Positions 1 through 8,490 of a stretch of DNA of 64,000 nucleotides are shown here, in pieces. Positions within the stretch are counted from its first letter, which is position 1, and each line of letters opens with the position of its first letter. A program made the translations under genes and the position numbers. Location: assembly GCF_014202335.1 (NCBI RefSeq), contig NZ_JACHGP010000007.1:186001-250000 (forward strand). Direction: 5' to 3'. This DNA comes from Mycobacterium sp. AZCC_0083 (GTDB lineage: Bacteria; Actinomycetota; Actinomycetes; Mycobacteriales; Mycobacteriaceae). Under the pieces are notes generated by a model that was not told the origin of the DNA, made no database searches, and saw only the letters and a list, made by a program, of their open reading frames with translations.

Positions 1-126
1 CAGGCACGCCGGACCGGCGACCGACTCGGTCGCACTGCTGACAGTCAACGAGATGGCGATCGGAGCGGCGACGGCGGCAATGGCCAGTGCGCCCGCTGCA
101 GCGAAGCGACGTGCTCGGATGGTCAT
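1..126 (-). CDS. N-terminus of a secreted protein (partial)
   Basis: Only the first 42 residues lie inside the window. They form a clean Sec signal peptide: a basic start (MTIRARRF), then an Ala/Val/Ile-rich hydrophobic stretch. A GGGAGG ribosome site sits a few bases ahead of the ATG. The mature protein lies outside the window, so no function can be given. It reads away from dnaG, downstream of it on the same strand. Confidence 0.6.
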   Translation of the reverse strand, partial: MTIRARRFAAAGALAIAAVAAPIAISLTVSSATESVAGPACL

Positions 127-180
127 GAAGGGCCTCCCAAAAGAGTGGACAGCGCCTTCACCTTAGCGCGAGAGGTCGCC

Positions 181-2142
181 TCACGCAGTAAGGTCGTCGC
201 CGCTGGCCTGCTCGAGCAGGCTGCGGCGGTAGTTCTCCATCGCGACCAGGTCGCCGAACAGCGCGAGGTATTCGTCGCCCTGCTCGACCGGCGACATGCG
301 GTGCAGCTTGGACTTCATCTCGGCGATCTGCCTGCCGACCAACACCTCTTGAAGCCTGGCCAGTACGCCGCCGATGTAGCGCGGCAGGCGCTCGTCGTCT
401 TCGACGCGGATGGCCTCGACCCCGAGTTCGTTGACGAGATTCCCCGCCTCGGGCGACGACGTCTGGTCGCGCACGGTCTCGATCCACTGGGCCCCTGACA
501 GCCCGGCCGCCGTGCCACCCGCCGCAGCGATCGCCGTGCGCAACGCGGAGTACGCCGGGTGGGTGAAGCCCTCGATCGCCAACGAGTCGAACACCGGCCC
601 GGCGATCACCGGATACTGCAGCGCCGACTTGAGCGCTTCGCGCTGCGGCCACAACGTGGGATCGCGCGGGTTGGGCCGCTGCATCGTGACCTCAGGAGGT
701 TTCGTGCGCCCCCGGGCCGTCTGATCGGCCTGCGCCGAGCGTCGCCCGTCGCCGCGGCCTGCGGGACGCCCGGCTTCCCCGCGCACCCGTCCGATGACCT
801 GTGCGACGTCCTCCCAGCCCACCCAGCCCGCCAGTTGACGTGCGTACTCGTCGCGCAGTGAGGAATCCTTGATCTTCGCAACCATCGGCACGCAGCGACG
901 CAGCGAGCTCACCCGTCCCTCGGCACTGTCCAGGTCGTGCTCCTCGAGCGCCGTGCGAATCGCGAACTCGAACAACGGAGTTCGGCGCGCAACGAGATCA
1001 CGAAGCGCGCCGTCGCCCGACTTGAGTCGCAAGTCGCAGGGGTCCATACCGTCGTCGGCGACGGCGACGAACGACTGGCCCGCGAGGTTCTGCTCCCCCT
1101 CCAGCGCCTTCACCGCGGCCGCCCGTCCTGCCGCATCACCGTCGAACACGTAGATCAGCTCGCCGCGAAAGAAGTTGTCGTCCATCATGAGTCGGCGAAG
1201 CATCGCCAGATGCTCGTCGCCGAACGCAGTGCCACAGGAGGCCACCGCCGTCGTCACCCCGGCCAGGTGCATCGCCATCACGTCGGTGTAACCCTCGACC
1301 ACGACCGCCTGGTGTCCCTTGGCGATGTCGCGCTTGGCAAGGTCGAGCCCGAACAACACGTTCGACTTCTTGTACAGCACCGTCTCTGGCGTGTTGACGT
1401 ACTTGGCCTCCATGGTGTCGTCGTCGAAGAGGCGGCGCGCACCGAAGCCGATCACCTCACCCGAGGACACCCGGATCGGCCACAGCAGGCGCCGGTGAAA
1501 CCGGTCCATCGGACCGCGGCGACCCTCGCGCGACAGGCCAGCAGCTTCCAGTTCCTTGAACTCGAAACCCTTGCTCACCAAGTGCTTGGTGAGCTTGTCC
1601 CAGCCCGACGGGGCGAATCCGCAACCGAACTTCGCCGCCGCCTCCGCGTCGAAGTTGCGCTCCAGCAGGTATTGCCGTGCTGCCGCGGCCTCTGGCGACT
1701 TCAGCGCCTCGGCGTAGAACTCCTGGGCCGCGGCGTTGGCGGCGATCAACCGGCTGCGGCTGCCGCGGTCGCGCTGCACGTTCGTGGTCGAGGAACCGGT
1801 GTAGGTGACGGTGTAGCCGAGCCGGTCGGCGAGCATCTCCACCGCCTCGACGAAGGAGACGTGTTCGATCTTCTGCAGGAATGCGTAGACGTCGCCACCC
1901 TCACCGCAGCCGAAGCAGTGGAAGTGGCCGTGGTTGGGGCGGACGTGGAAGGACGGCGACTTCTCGTCGTGGAACGGGCACAGGCCCTTCAGCGAGTCGG
2001 CGCCTGCGCGCCGCAACTGGACGTAGTCGCCGACGACGTCCTCGATGCGAACGCGTTCACGGATGGCCGCGATGTCGCGATCGGGGATCCGGCCACGACC
2101 ACGAGTCGCCTCGCTCCCGCCAGCCGCTCCCGCCATCGCCAC
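181..2142 (-). CDS. dnaG: DNA primase DnaG
   Basis: This is the 653-residue replicative primase, which lays RNA primers at the fork for DnaB and Pol III. The N-terminal CHC2 zinc finger is visible (CPFHDEKSPSFHV followed by HCFGCGEGGD). A TOPRIM core follows, with the EGYTDVMAMH acidic motif and the later VFDGDAAGR motif. The C-terminal third is the helicase-interacting domain. Length and ending (LLEQASGDDLTA) match mycobacterial DnaG. It lies 25 nt downstream of dgt, so the two are probably co-transcribed. Starts at Met1 or Met3 are equally possible. Confidence 0.97.
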   Translation of the reverse strand: MAMAGAAGGSEATRGRGRIPDRDIAAIRERVRIEDVVGDYVQLRRAGADSLKGLCPFHDEKSPSFHVRPNHGHFHCFGCGEGGDVYAFLQKIEHVSFVEAVEMLADRLGYTVTYTGSSTTNVQRDRGSRSRLIAANAAAQEFYAEALKSPEAAAARQYLLERNFDAEAAAKFGCGFAPSGWDKLTKHLVSKGFEFKELEAAGLSREGRRGPMDRFHRRLLWPIRVSSGEVIGFGARRLFDDDTMEAKYVNTPETVLYKKSNVLFGLDLAKRDIAKGHQAVVVEGYTDVMAMHLAGVTTAVASCGTAFGDEHLAMLRRLMMDDNFFRGELIYVFDGDAAGRAAAVKALEGEQNLAGQSFVAVADDGMDPCDLRLKSGDGALRDLVARRTPLFEFAIRTALEEHDLDSAEGRVSSLRRCVPMVAKIKDSSLRDEYARQLAGWVGWEDVAQVIGRVRGEAGRPAGRGDGRRSAQADQTARGRTKPPEVTMQRPNPRDPTLWPQREALKSALQYPVIAGPVFDSLAIEGFTHPAYSALRTAIAAAGGTAAGLSGAQWIETVRDQTSSPEAGNLVNELGVEAIRVEDDERLPRYIGGVLARLQEVLVGRQIAEMKSKLHRMSPVEQGDEYLALFGDLVAMENYRRSLLEQASGDDLTA

Positions 2143-2167
2143 AGTCTATGCGGGCCGAGCACGGCGG

Positions 2168-3424
2168 CTACACGGGTTCGAGTCGCTCCAGCCGACCTTC
2201 GGTGAAAGACGCGATCTGGTCCAGGATCACCCGCAGCCGGGCGCCGTCGTCTGCCGCGTCGTTGAACTCGGGCACGAAGATCGGGTCGAGCGAAGCCGGT
2301 GCTCGGGTCAGCAGGAACTCGGCGACCTGATGGATCTTCATCCGTTGCTGCGCCTGCAATTCGAGGTGCGGCGGGTCGGACATGATGAACTGCAACGCCA
2401 GGATCTTGAGCACGGCGACCTCGGCGCGCACCAGCGACGGCACCGACAGTTCGGCCTGATAGCGCACCAGCCGACCGGTACCCGAGCTCTCCCTCGTCGC
2501 CGCGATGGCCGCCGATGCGAACCGCCCAACCAGCTCGCTGGTCAGCTTCTTCAGCGCGACGGACGCCGCCAGCGTGCCGTCGTACTTGCCGACGGCGGCG
2601 ACCACCGGCAGCGCCGAGAGCCGCCCGGCCGCCGCGACAAGGGCGTCGGCACCCAGCCCGGCACCCATGCCGCTGGCCTGGCCGAGCTGGCCCAGCGCCG
2701 CGGCAGCGTCGTCGTCGGCCAGCACGCGAAGATCGATGCGGCCAGACACCACGCCGTCCTCGACGTCGTGCACGGAGTAGGCGACGTCGTCGGCCCAGTC
2801 CATGATCTGGGCCTCGAGGCAGGGCTTGGCCTCCGGGGCGCCGGACCGCGCCCAGGCGGCCGCTGGGGCGTCGTCGGCGTAGAACCCGAACTTGCCGGAT
2901 GCCGGCGAGCGGTACCACGGATACTTGGTGACGGCATCCAGCGCTGCCCTTGTCAGGTTCAGGCCCGCGCTGCGGCCTTGCGGGTCAAGCACTTTGGGCT
3001 CGAGCCGGGTGAGGATGCGGAAGTTCTGCGCGTTGCCCTCGAATCCGCCGAAGTCGATGGCCACCTCGTTGAGCGCCCGCTCACCGTTGTGCCCGTACGG
3101 CGGATGGCCGATGTCGTGGGCCAGCCCGGCGAGGTCGACGAGGTCGGGATCGCAGCCCAACCCGACGGCCATCCCCCGCCCGATCTGGGCCACCTCGAGC
3201 GAGTGGGTCAACCGGGTGCGGGGCGTCTCGCTCTGCCGCGGACCGACCACCTGCGTCTTGTCGGCCAGCCGTCGTAGCGCGGCACTGTGCAGCACCCTGG
3301 CGCGGTCGCGGGCAAAATCGGTTCGGTGCTCGGTGTCGGTGCCCGCCAGCGCGGCACCCTTGGGCGCCTCGGCCACCATGCGTTCGCGGTCGAAGTTGTC
3401 GTATGCGTCGTTGCTCGTAGTCAC
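2168..3424 (-). CDS. dgt: Deoxyguanosinetriphosphate triphosphohydrolase
   Basis: This HD-domain dNTP triphosphohydrolase of 418 residues splits dNTPs into nucleoside and tripolyphosphate and so trims the dNTP pool. The metal-binding histidines and aspartate are seen in RLTHSLEVAQ and in AHDIGHPPYGHNGE, with a further ADDVAYSVHD motif. It starts with GTG. It precedes dnaG on the same strand with a 25-nt gap, the order found in M. tuberculosis (Rv2344c-Rv2343c), linking precursor control to replication. Confidence 0.95.
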   Translation of the reverse strand: MTTSNDAYDNFDRERMVAEAPKGAALAGTDTEHRTDFARDRARVLHSAALRRLADKTQVVGPRQSETPRTRLTHSLEVAQIGRGMAVGLGCDPDLVDLAGLAHDIGHPPYGHNGERALNEVAIDFGGFEGNAQNFRILTRLEPKVLDPQGRSAGLNLTRAALDAVTKYPWYRSPASGKFGFYADDAPAAAWARSGAPEAKPCLEAQIMDWADDVAYSVHDVEDGVVSGRIDLRVLADDDAAAALGQLGQASGMGAGLGADALVAAAGRLSALPVVAAVGKYDGTLAASVALKKLTSELVGRFASAAIAATRESSGTGRLVRYQAELSVPSLVRAEVAVLKILALQFIMSDPPHLELQAQQRMKIHQVAEFLLTRAPASLDPIFVPEFNDAADDGARLRVILDQIASFTEGRLERLEPV

Positions 3425-3483
3425 CGAGGCACAGTCTGCCAGGACTGTTCGCCGGTCCCGGATGTCCGGGGCTCGGTGCCCAC

Positions 3484-3489
3484 TAGATT
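3484..3489 (+). promoter_or_regulatory. -10 box of the TPM-domain gene
   Basis: TAGATT lies exactly 7 nt before the ATG of the following gene. Transcription would begin on the A of the start codon and give a leaderless mRNA. No Shine-Dalgarno sequence is present, which supports this reading. Confidence 0.5.
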
Positions 3490-3496
3490 GACGGTC

Positions 3497-5524
3497 ATGC
3501 GCAGGAGACTTGGGGTGGCCCGCTTCCTCAGCCTGGTTCTCGCGGTCATGACCGCAGGCCTGGTGATGGTGCCGACTGCGCCGACGGCCCGGGCCGATCC
3601 GCCGTTCCGGCTCGCCGATTACGTCACCGACAACGCAAACGCATTGAGCGGTAGCGGCCTGTCCAACGTGCAGAGCGCCGTGCAGGACCTCTACAACTCC
3701 CGCCAGGTCCGACTGTGGGTCGTCTACGTCGACTCGTTCTCCGGCCAGGCCGCTGAGACGTGGGCCCGAAACACCCGGCAGATGAGCGACTTACAGGACG
3801 AGGACGCCATTCTTGCCGTCGCCACCACCGACCGCGCCTACGCGCTACTGGTGCCCACATCGGCGACGGGCGGGGTGGACGTTGACACCATGCGCCGCAA
3901 CGACGTCGAGCCCGCGTTGCGCCGCGGCGACTGGGCAGGCGCAGCGGTGGCCGCAGCCAACGGCCTGGACCGGCCCGCGTCGTCGTCGTCCTCGGGCGGG
4001 CTCAACTGGGTGGGCACCTTGGTCATCCTGGCCATCATCGCCATCGCGGTGCTGGTGCTGCTGCTGTGGAGGCGGCACCGCAAGCGCAAGCGCCGTGAGG
4101 CCGAGTTCGCCGCGGCGCAACGGGTGAACCCCGCCGACCCCAACGCGCTGGCGGCGGTCTCCCTCGAGGCGCTCGACGACCTGTCCCGCTCGACCGTCGT
4201 CGAGGTGGACAACGCGGTACGCACCAGCGAGAACGAATTGGCGCTTGCGGTAGAGGAATTCGGCGAGAAGGACACCGCACCGTTCACCGCGGCGGTGGCT
4301 GACGCCAAGACGGCACTGGCCCAGGCGTTCAACGTTCGCCAGATCCTCGACGACGCCGTGCCGGAGACTCCGCAGCAGCGGCGCGACCTGCTGACTCGGG
4401 TGATCGTCGCGGCAGCACGGGCCGACCAGGCACTCGACGCGCAGCGTGCCGCCTTCGGGCAACTGCGTGATCTCCTCATCAACGCCCCGAGCCGGCTCGA
4501 CACGCTGACTCAGCAGATGGTGGATCTGACCGCACGTCTCGAACCAGCGCAGCAGACCATGACCGGGCTGCATGCGCAGTTCGCCGACACGGCGCTGACC
4601 GCGGTGGCGGGGAACGTCGAAACCGCCAAGCAGCGGCTGTCGTTCGCGGATCAGAACATCACCAACGGGCGCACGCTGGTGTCGCGGCCGTCCGACCGGC
4701 AGGGCGGGCTGGTGGACGCCATCCGCGCCGCGGAGTCCGCGCTGGGTCAGGCCCGCACCTTGCTGGACGCCGTCGACAGCGCGTCCACCGATATCAACCG
4801 CGCCGTCGCCGGTCTTCCTGCGGCGATCGCCGACATTCAGGCTGGCATCAACCAGGCCGCCGGGCAGCTCGCGCAGGGCAACGTCCCGCACGCAACGGAA
4901 CTCGGTGCGGCCAGGGACGCTGCCGCGACGGCGGTGTCGAACGCCCAGAGCACCGGCAGTGCCGATCCGCTTGGCGCGTTCACCCAGCTCGCTCAGGCCG
5001 ACGCCGAACTCGACCGGCTGCTGGCCAGCATCAGCGAGGAGCGGGAGGCCACCGAGCGGTTGACCCGCGCATTCGACCAGGCCCTGTTCACCGGCCAGTC
5101 GCGGGTGCGGTCGGTGTCGGACTACATCGACACCCGCCGCGGGACCATCGGCCCCGAGGCCCGCACCCGCCTTGCCGAGGCCGTTCGCCAGCTCGAGGCG
5201 GCACAGGCCAAGCGGACCACCAACCTGTCGGAGGCCATCGCGCACGCCAACGGCGCATCGATGCTGGCCTCCCAGGCGCAGACCATGGCCAATGCGGACG
5301 TCGCCAATGCGCAGCGCTCCTTCACCGGTGGCGGCTACGGCGGAGGTGGCGGCGGCAACATGGGCGCGGTACTCGGCGGCATCATCATCGGCAACATCCT
5401 GTCCGGGGCGTTGCGCGGCGGCATCGGTGGCAGCGTGGGCGGCGGTGGCTGGAGTTCGACGACGTTCGGCGGCTCGGGCGGTGGCGGTGGCGGTGGACTG
5501 AGTGGCGGCGGGGGCCGGTTCTAG
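3497..5524 (+). CDS. TPM-domain membrane protein with coiled coil and Gly-rich tail
   Basis: This protein of 675 residues is the homologue of Rv2345. Residues 1-34 are a signal peptide ending in TARA. A TPM domain (Psb32/MOLO-1 fold) follows to about residue 150. One membrane helix (TLVILAIIAIAVLVLLLW) sits near residue 175, with a basic RRHRKRKRR stop-transfer segment. The long remainder is Ala/Gln-rich helix, probably coiled coil, then a glycine-rich end (GGYGGGGGG, SGGGGRF). The TPM domain should lie outside the membrane. The start was chosen because the signal peptide begins here and a -10 box lies 7 nt upstream. Exact function is unknown. Confidence 0.88.
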   Translation: MRRRLGVARFLSLVLAVMTAGLVMVPTAPTARADPPFRLADYVTDNANALSGSGLSNVQSAVQDLYNSRQVRLWVVYVDSFSGQAAETWARNTRQMSDLQDEDAILAVATTDRAYALLVPTSATGGVDVDTMRRNDVEPALRRGDWAGAAVAAANGLDRPASSSSSGGLNWVGTLVILAIIAIAVLVLLLWRRHRKRKRREAEFAAAQRVNPADPNALAAVSLEALDDLSRSTVVEVDNAVRTSENELALAVEEFGEKDTAPFTAAVADAKTALAQAFNVRQILDDAVPETPQQRRDLLTRVIVAAARADQALDAQRAAFGQLRDLLINAPSRLDTLTQQMVDLTARLEPAQQTMTGLHAQFADTALTAVAGNVETAKQRLSFADQNITNGRTLVSRPSDRQGGLVDAIRAAESALGQARTLLDAVDSASTDINRAVAGLPAAIADIQAGINQAAGQLAQGNVPHATELGAARDAAATAVSNAQSTGSADPLGAFTQLAQADAELDRLLASISEEREATERLTRAFDQALFTGQSRVRSVSDYIDTRRGTIGPEARTRLAEAVRQLEAAQAKRTTNLSEAIAHANGASMLASQAQTMANADVANAQRSFTGGGYGGGGGGNMGAVLGGIIIGNILSGALRGGIGGSVGGGGWSSTTFGGSGGGGGGGLSGGGGRF

Positions 5525-5547
5525 CTCAAGGGTCCTGTCCCTCCGCC

Positions 5548-5603
5548 GAGCGCGCGTGTTTGCGGGCGACACGCCGAGCGCAGCCTCAACTCTGCGCGCG
5601 CTC
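5548..5603 (+). repeat. Left copy of an inverted repeat flanking the DUF559 gene
   Basis: This 56-bp element has its partner in inverse orientation at 6582-6637. The two share a 28-bp block and a 15-bp block that are identical, separated by a 13-bp unlike centre. Each copy is itself folded: GAGCGCGCG pairs with CGCGCGCTC at the ends, and GCGTGT with ACACGC inside. The stop codon of the enclosed gene begins at base 5602 (minus-strand TGA), inside the element. Confidence 0.75.
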
Positions 5604-6489
5604 ACGCCGCGTTCGAGCGGTCCAACTCAGTCCTGATCATCCGGACCGTCTCATCGGGACGTCGCCTGACGTCGTCGGACACGATGGACATGACCTCCCA
5701 CCGGACGGCGCGCAGCGCAGCGCGCTTCAACCGGTCCCGCCGGAAGGCGACAGGATCGCTGTGCCAGTCGAATCCGTCGTACTCGACGGCGACCTTCTGG
5801 TCCGGCCATGCGAAGTCCAGGCGCCACAGCCGGCCGTCGGCGTCGGCCACTTCGTGCTGTAGCAGGGGGTCAGGCAAGCCGCCGTCGAACATCATCAGGC
5901 GTGCTTCGCTCTCCATGGGCGATTCGGCGAGCGGGTCAGCGAGCGGGATCAACTCGCGGACGTGCACGATGCCGCGGCGTCCGAACTGCTCGACGGCGGC
6001 CATGTGCAGCCCTTGACGGTCGCACCTTTCACTGCGTAGCGCGGCGTCCAAGGTGGCCAGCGCACGCGGCCGCCGAAGGCTCCGCGCGACCTCGACGGCA
6101 GTCCACGCAGGCGAGGTGGCTCGCCTCCCGTCGACCATTACGAGCGGCGCTCCATCGCGGCGGTGAACCTTCAGCCCATCGGAGTCACGCAACAGATGCC
6201 GGGGCGGCGTGAGGACGTGAAGGTCGTCGCCGCCCTCGGTATCGAAGCCGTAGGCCGCCGCCGCGGTACCGAGGCAAATGGCGACCGGCGTGCCCGCGCG
6301 CAGGTCGAGGCCACGCAATCGGGTCAGCACATCGGGCTCGCCATCGGTGTAGACGCCGGTCCACACCTTGACCAGTTCGCCGCGGTCGATGCGACCATCG
6401 AGTTGACCTCTGCCCAACACCCGCAGCAGTTGTCCCGAGGTCGCTACCCCACCGTGTGCATCGAGCACTTCTCGCACAGCATCATTCAC
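5602..6489 (-). CDS. AbiEi-like / DUF559 endonuclease-fold protein
   Basis: This protein of 295 residues has an N-terminal winged-helix region like AbiEi antitoxins (VREVLDAHGGVATSGQLLRVLG, roughly residues 4-25). The C-terminal third resembles DUF559, a Vsr/very-short-patch-repair-like nuclease fold (LDFAWPDQKVAVEYDGFDWH, with later basic and acidic positions). DUF559 members keep an acidic DFAW...VEYDG core, which is present here. Such proteins are numerous in mycobacterial genomes and their role is unproven. No cognate toxin gene lies beside it. The gene is enclosed by a pair of inverted repeats, one overlapping its stop codon, so it looks like a boxed cassette. Confidence 0.7.
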   Translation of the reverse strand: MNDAVREVLDAHGGVATSGQLLRVLGRGQLDGRIDRGELVKVWTGVYTDGEPDVLTRLRGLDLRAGTPVAICLGTAAAAYGFDTEGGDDLHVLTPPRHLLRDSDGLKVHRRDGAPLVMVDGRRATSPAWTAVEVARSLRRPRALATLDAALRSERCDRQGLHMAAVEQFGRRGIVHVRELIPLADPLAESPMESEARLMMFDGGLPDPLLQHEVADADGRLWRLDFAWPDQKVAVEYDGFDWHSDPVAFRRDRLKRAALRAVRWEVMSIVSDDVRRRPDETVRMIRTELDRSNAA

Positions 6490-6541
6490 GCGTCAGACGT
6501 TCGACCAGCCGAAGCGTCCGCGACAGAGTCCTATAGAAATC

Positions 6542-6568
6542 TGTGGACAGAGCAACGTCTGTGGACAA
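6542..6568 (-). promoter_or_regulatory. Two DnaA-box-like sites
   Basis: On the minus strand TTGTCCACA and CTGTCCACA lie 18 bp apart, upstream of the DUF559 gene. TTGTCCACA equals the mycobacterial DnaA-box consensus. Two sites are too few for an origin, so they may regulate or titrate. Confidence 0.35.
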
Positions 6569-6581
6569 CTCCACCCACCGC

Positions 6582-6637
6582 GAGCGCGCGCAGAGTCGAG
6601 TCGCTAGATGGCGTGTCGCCCGCAAACACGCGCGCTC
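6582..6637 (-). repeat. Right copy of the inverted repeat flanking the DUF559 gene
   Basis: This is the mirror copy of the element at 5548-5603, with the same outer (GAGCGCGCG) and inner (GGCGTGTCGCCCGCAAACAC) blocks. It lies between the DUF559 gene promoter and the glyS stop codon. It could also act as a terminator hairpin for glyS. Confidence 0.75.
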
Positions 6638-6649
6638 GCCGAAGAGGAG

Positions 6650-8029
6650 CTAGGAACCCGTGAGTCGGACCGCCAGGTAGTCGGACACCGCGTCGATCGC
6701 GACCCGTTCCTGAGTCATCGCGTCGCGCTCGCGGATGGTGACCGCGTGATCGTCGAGCGACTCGAAGTCCAGCGTGACGCAGAACGGCGTGCCGATCTCG
6801 TCCTGCCTGCGGTAGCGGCGGCCGATCGCGCCTGCGTCGTCGAACTCGACGTTCCACGACTTGCGCAGTTCGGCAGCGAGGTCGCGGGCCTTGGGCGACA
6901 GATCGGCGTGCCGGGACAGCGGCAGCACCGCGGCCTTCACCGGGGCCAGCCGCGGGTCAAGCCGCAGCACCGTGCGCTTGTCCACGCCGCCCTTGGCGTT
7001 GGGGGCCTCGTCCTCGGTGTACGCATCGACCAGGAACGCCATCAGCGAGCGGGTCAGCCCGGCCGCCGGCTCGATCACGTACGGCACGTAGCGGGTGTCG
7101 GTGGGCTGGTCGTAGAACGACAGGTCGACACCGGAATGCTTTGAATGCGTTGACAAGTCGAAGTCGGTGCGGTTGGCAACGCCCTCCAGCTCACCCCACG
7201 GGTTGCCCTGGAAGCCGAACTTGTACTCGATGTCGACCGTGCGGGTGCTGTAGTGCGACAGCTTGTCCTTGGGATGCTCGAACAGCCGCAGGTTCTCCGG
7301 GTCGATGCCAAGGTCGATGTACCACTGCAGGCGGGTGTCGATCCAGTACTGGTGCCACTCGGCGGCCGTCGCCGGCTCGACGAAGAACTCCATCTCCATC
7401 TGCTCGAACTCGCGGGTGCGGAAGATGAAGTTGCCTGGGGTGATCTCGTTGCGGAAGCTCTTGCCGATCTGCCCGATGCCGAACGGCGGCTTGCGGCGCG
7501 ACGTCGTCACCACGTTGGCGAAGTTGACGAAGATGCCCTGTGCGGTCTCCGGCCGCAGGTAGTGCATCCCCTCCTCGGTCTCGATCGGACCGAGGTGGGT
7601 CTTGAGCATCATGTTGAAGTCGCGCGGTTCGGTCCACTGACCGGGGTCACCGGTCTCGGGGTCGCGGATGTCGGCCAGGCCGTTTGGCGGCGGGTGGCCG
7701 TGCTTGGCCTCGTAAGCCTCGATGAGATGGTCGGCGCGGTACCGCTTGTGAGTGATCAGCGACTCGACCAGCGGGTCGTTGAACACCTCGACGTGGCCGG
7801 AGGCCACCCAGACCTCGCGCGGCAGGATGATCGCGCTGTCCAGGCCGACGACGTCATCGCGGCCGGTGATGACCGACCGCCACCACTGTCGCTTGATGTT
7901 CTCCTTGAGCTCGACGCCGAGCGGGCCATAGTCCCACGCCGACCTCGTGCCCCCGTAGATCTCGCCGGACTGATAGACCAAACCACGGCGTTTCGCCAGG
8001 TTCGCGACCGTATCGATGATGGACGCCAC
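6650..8029 (-). CDS. glyS: Glycyl-tRNA synthetase
   Basis: This class II aminoacyl-tRNA synthetase of the dimeric (bacterial/eukaryotic alpha2) type charges tRNA-Gly. It has 459 residues, close to the 463 of M. tuberculosis. Motifs seen include SGEIYGG, WWRSVITGRDDVVGLD, RPETAQGIFVNF (motif 2 region), FIFRTREFEQMEMEFF and the C-terminal anticodon domain. Reading upstream of the chosen GTG leaves the conserved family, so ASIIDTVANLAKRRG is taken as the true beginning. It is divergent from smtB. Confidence 0.96.
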   Translation of the reverse strand: MASIIDTVANLAKRRGLVYQSGEIYGGTRSAWDYGPLGVELKENIKRQWWRSVITGRDDVVGLDSAIILPREVWVASGHVEVFNDPLVESLITHKRYRADHLIEAYEAKHGHPPPNGLADIRDPETGDPGQWTEPRDFNMMLKTHLGPIETEEGMHYLRPETAQGIFVNFANVVTTSRRKPPFGIGQIGKSFRNEITPGNFIFRTREFEQMEMEFFVEPATAAEWHQYWIDTRLQWYIDLGIDPENLRLFEHPKDKLSHYSTRTVDIEYKFGFQGNPWGELEGVANRTDFDLSTHSKHSGVDLSFYDQPTDTRYVPYVIEPAAGLTRSLMAFLVDAYTEDEAPNAKGGVDKRTVLRLDPRLAPVKAAVLPLSRHADLSPKARDLAAELRKSWNVEFDDAGAIGRRYRRQDEIGTPFCVTLDFESLDDHAVTIRERDAMTQERVAIDAVSDYLAVRLTGS

Positions 8030-8074
8030 GGGGCAACAGCGTAGCCAGGTCGCCGACCGGCGTTTACCACCGCG

Positions 8075-8102
8075 TTGACATGCACGACCATGCATGTAAT
8101 CT
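8075..8102 (+). promoter_or_regulatory. smtB-zur promoter with 7-bp inverted repeat
   Basis: TTGACA and TAATCT are spaced by 16 bp. A perfect inverted repeat ACATGCA-N6-TGCATGT covers bases 8078-8097, filling the spacer and touching both promoter elements. ArsR-type repressors bind such repeats, so this is a good candidate SmtB operator. Transcription would start only a few bases before the ATG. Confidence 0.6.
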
Positions 8103-8112
8103 GAACAGCATA

Positions 8113-8490
8113 ATGAAAACGATTTCCAGTACGGCTGGCGCCGCCGGGGTCGAGGACCACCTGCACCACTGCCCGCCCGCCCAACTTCCCCCGCGCGAGG
8201 TGCTCGACACCGCAGGTGATCTGCTGCGGGCCCTGGCCGCGCCGGTCCGCATCGCCATCGTGCTCCAACTGCACGAGGCGTCGTGTTGCGTCCACGAACT
8301 CGTCGACGCGCTCGCCGTGCCGCAGCCCCTGGTGAGCCAGCATCTGCGCATTCTGAAGGCGGCAGGCGTGGTGGCCGGCGAACGCGCGGGCCGAGAGGTG
8401 TACTACCGCCTCGTCGATCACCACCTGTGCGAGATCGTGCTGGCCGCAGTGGCTCACGCCGGCGAGTACACGAAGGAGGGCCCCCGGTGA
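8113..8490 (+). CDS. smtB: ArsR/SmtB-family zinc-responsive repressor
   Basis: This winged-helix repressor of 125 residues is the homologue of Rv2358. The core LLRALAAPVRIAIVLQLHE, CVHELVDALAVPQPLVSQHL and ILKAAGVV is the ArsR DNA-binding region, followed by the REVYYRL wing. A His/Cys-rich N-terminus (EDHLHHC) and a histidine pair near the end (VDHHLCEIV) can carry metal. The M. tuberculosis homologue represses its own operon with zur when zinc is low. It overlaps zur by 4 bp (GTGA), so the two are translationally coupled. The start was set by the close upstream -10 box. Confidence 0.88.
   Translation: MKTISSTAGAAGVEDHLHHCPPAQLPPREVLDTAGDLLRALAAPVRIAIVLQLHEASCCVHELVDALAVPQPLVSQHLRILKAAGVVAGERAGREVYYRLVDHHLCEIVLAAVAHAGEYTKEGPR
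8114..8128 (+). promoter_or_regulatory. Candidate Zur box at the smtB start
   Basis: TGAAAACGATTTCCA matches the actinobacterial Zur palindrome TGAAAATGATTTTCA at 13 of 15 positions. It lies across the first codons of smtB, where a bound Zur would block the operon. The reference pattern is quoted from memory of the family. Confidence 0.4.

Noticed and set aside
2165..2190. GGTTCGAGTC resembling a tRNA T-arm near the dgt stop
   Set aside because: No acceptor or anticodon arms can be drawn around it and it lies within dgt coding sequence.
937..2205. Long open frame on the plus strand opposite dnaG
   Set aside because: GC-rich third-position shadow; the protein has no family features and dnaG is certain.
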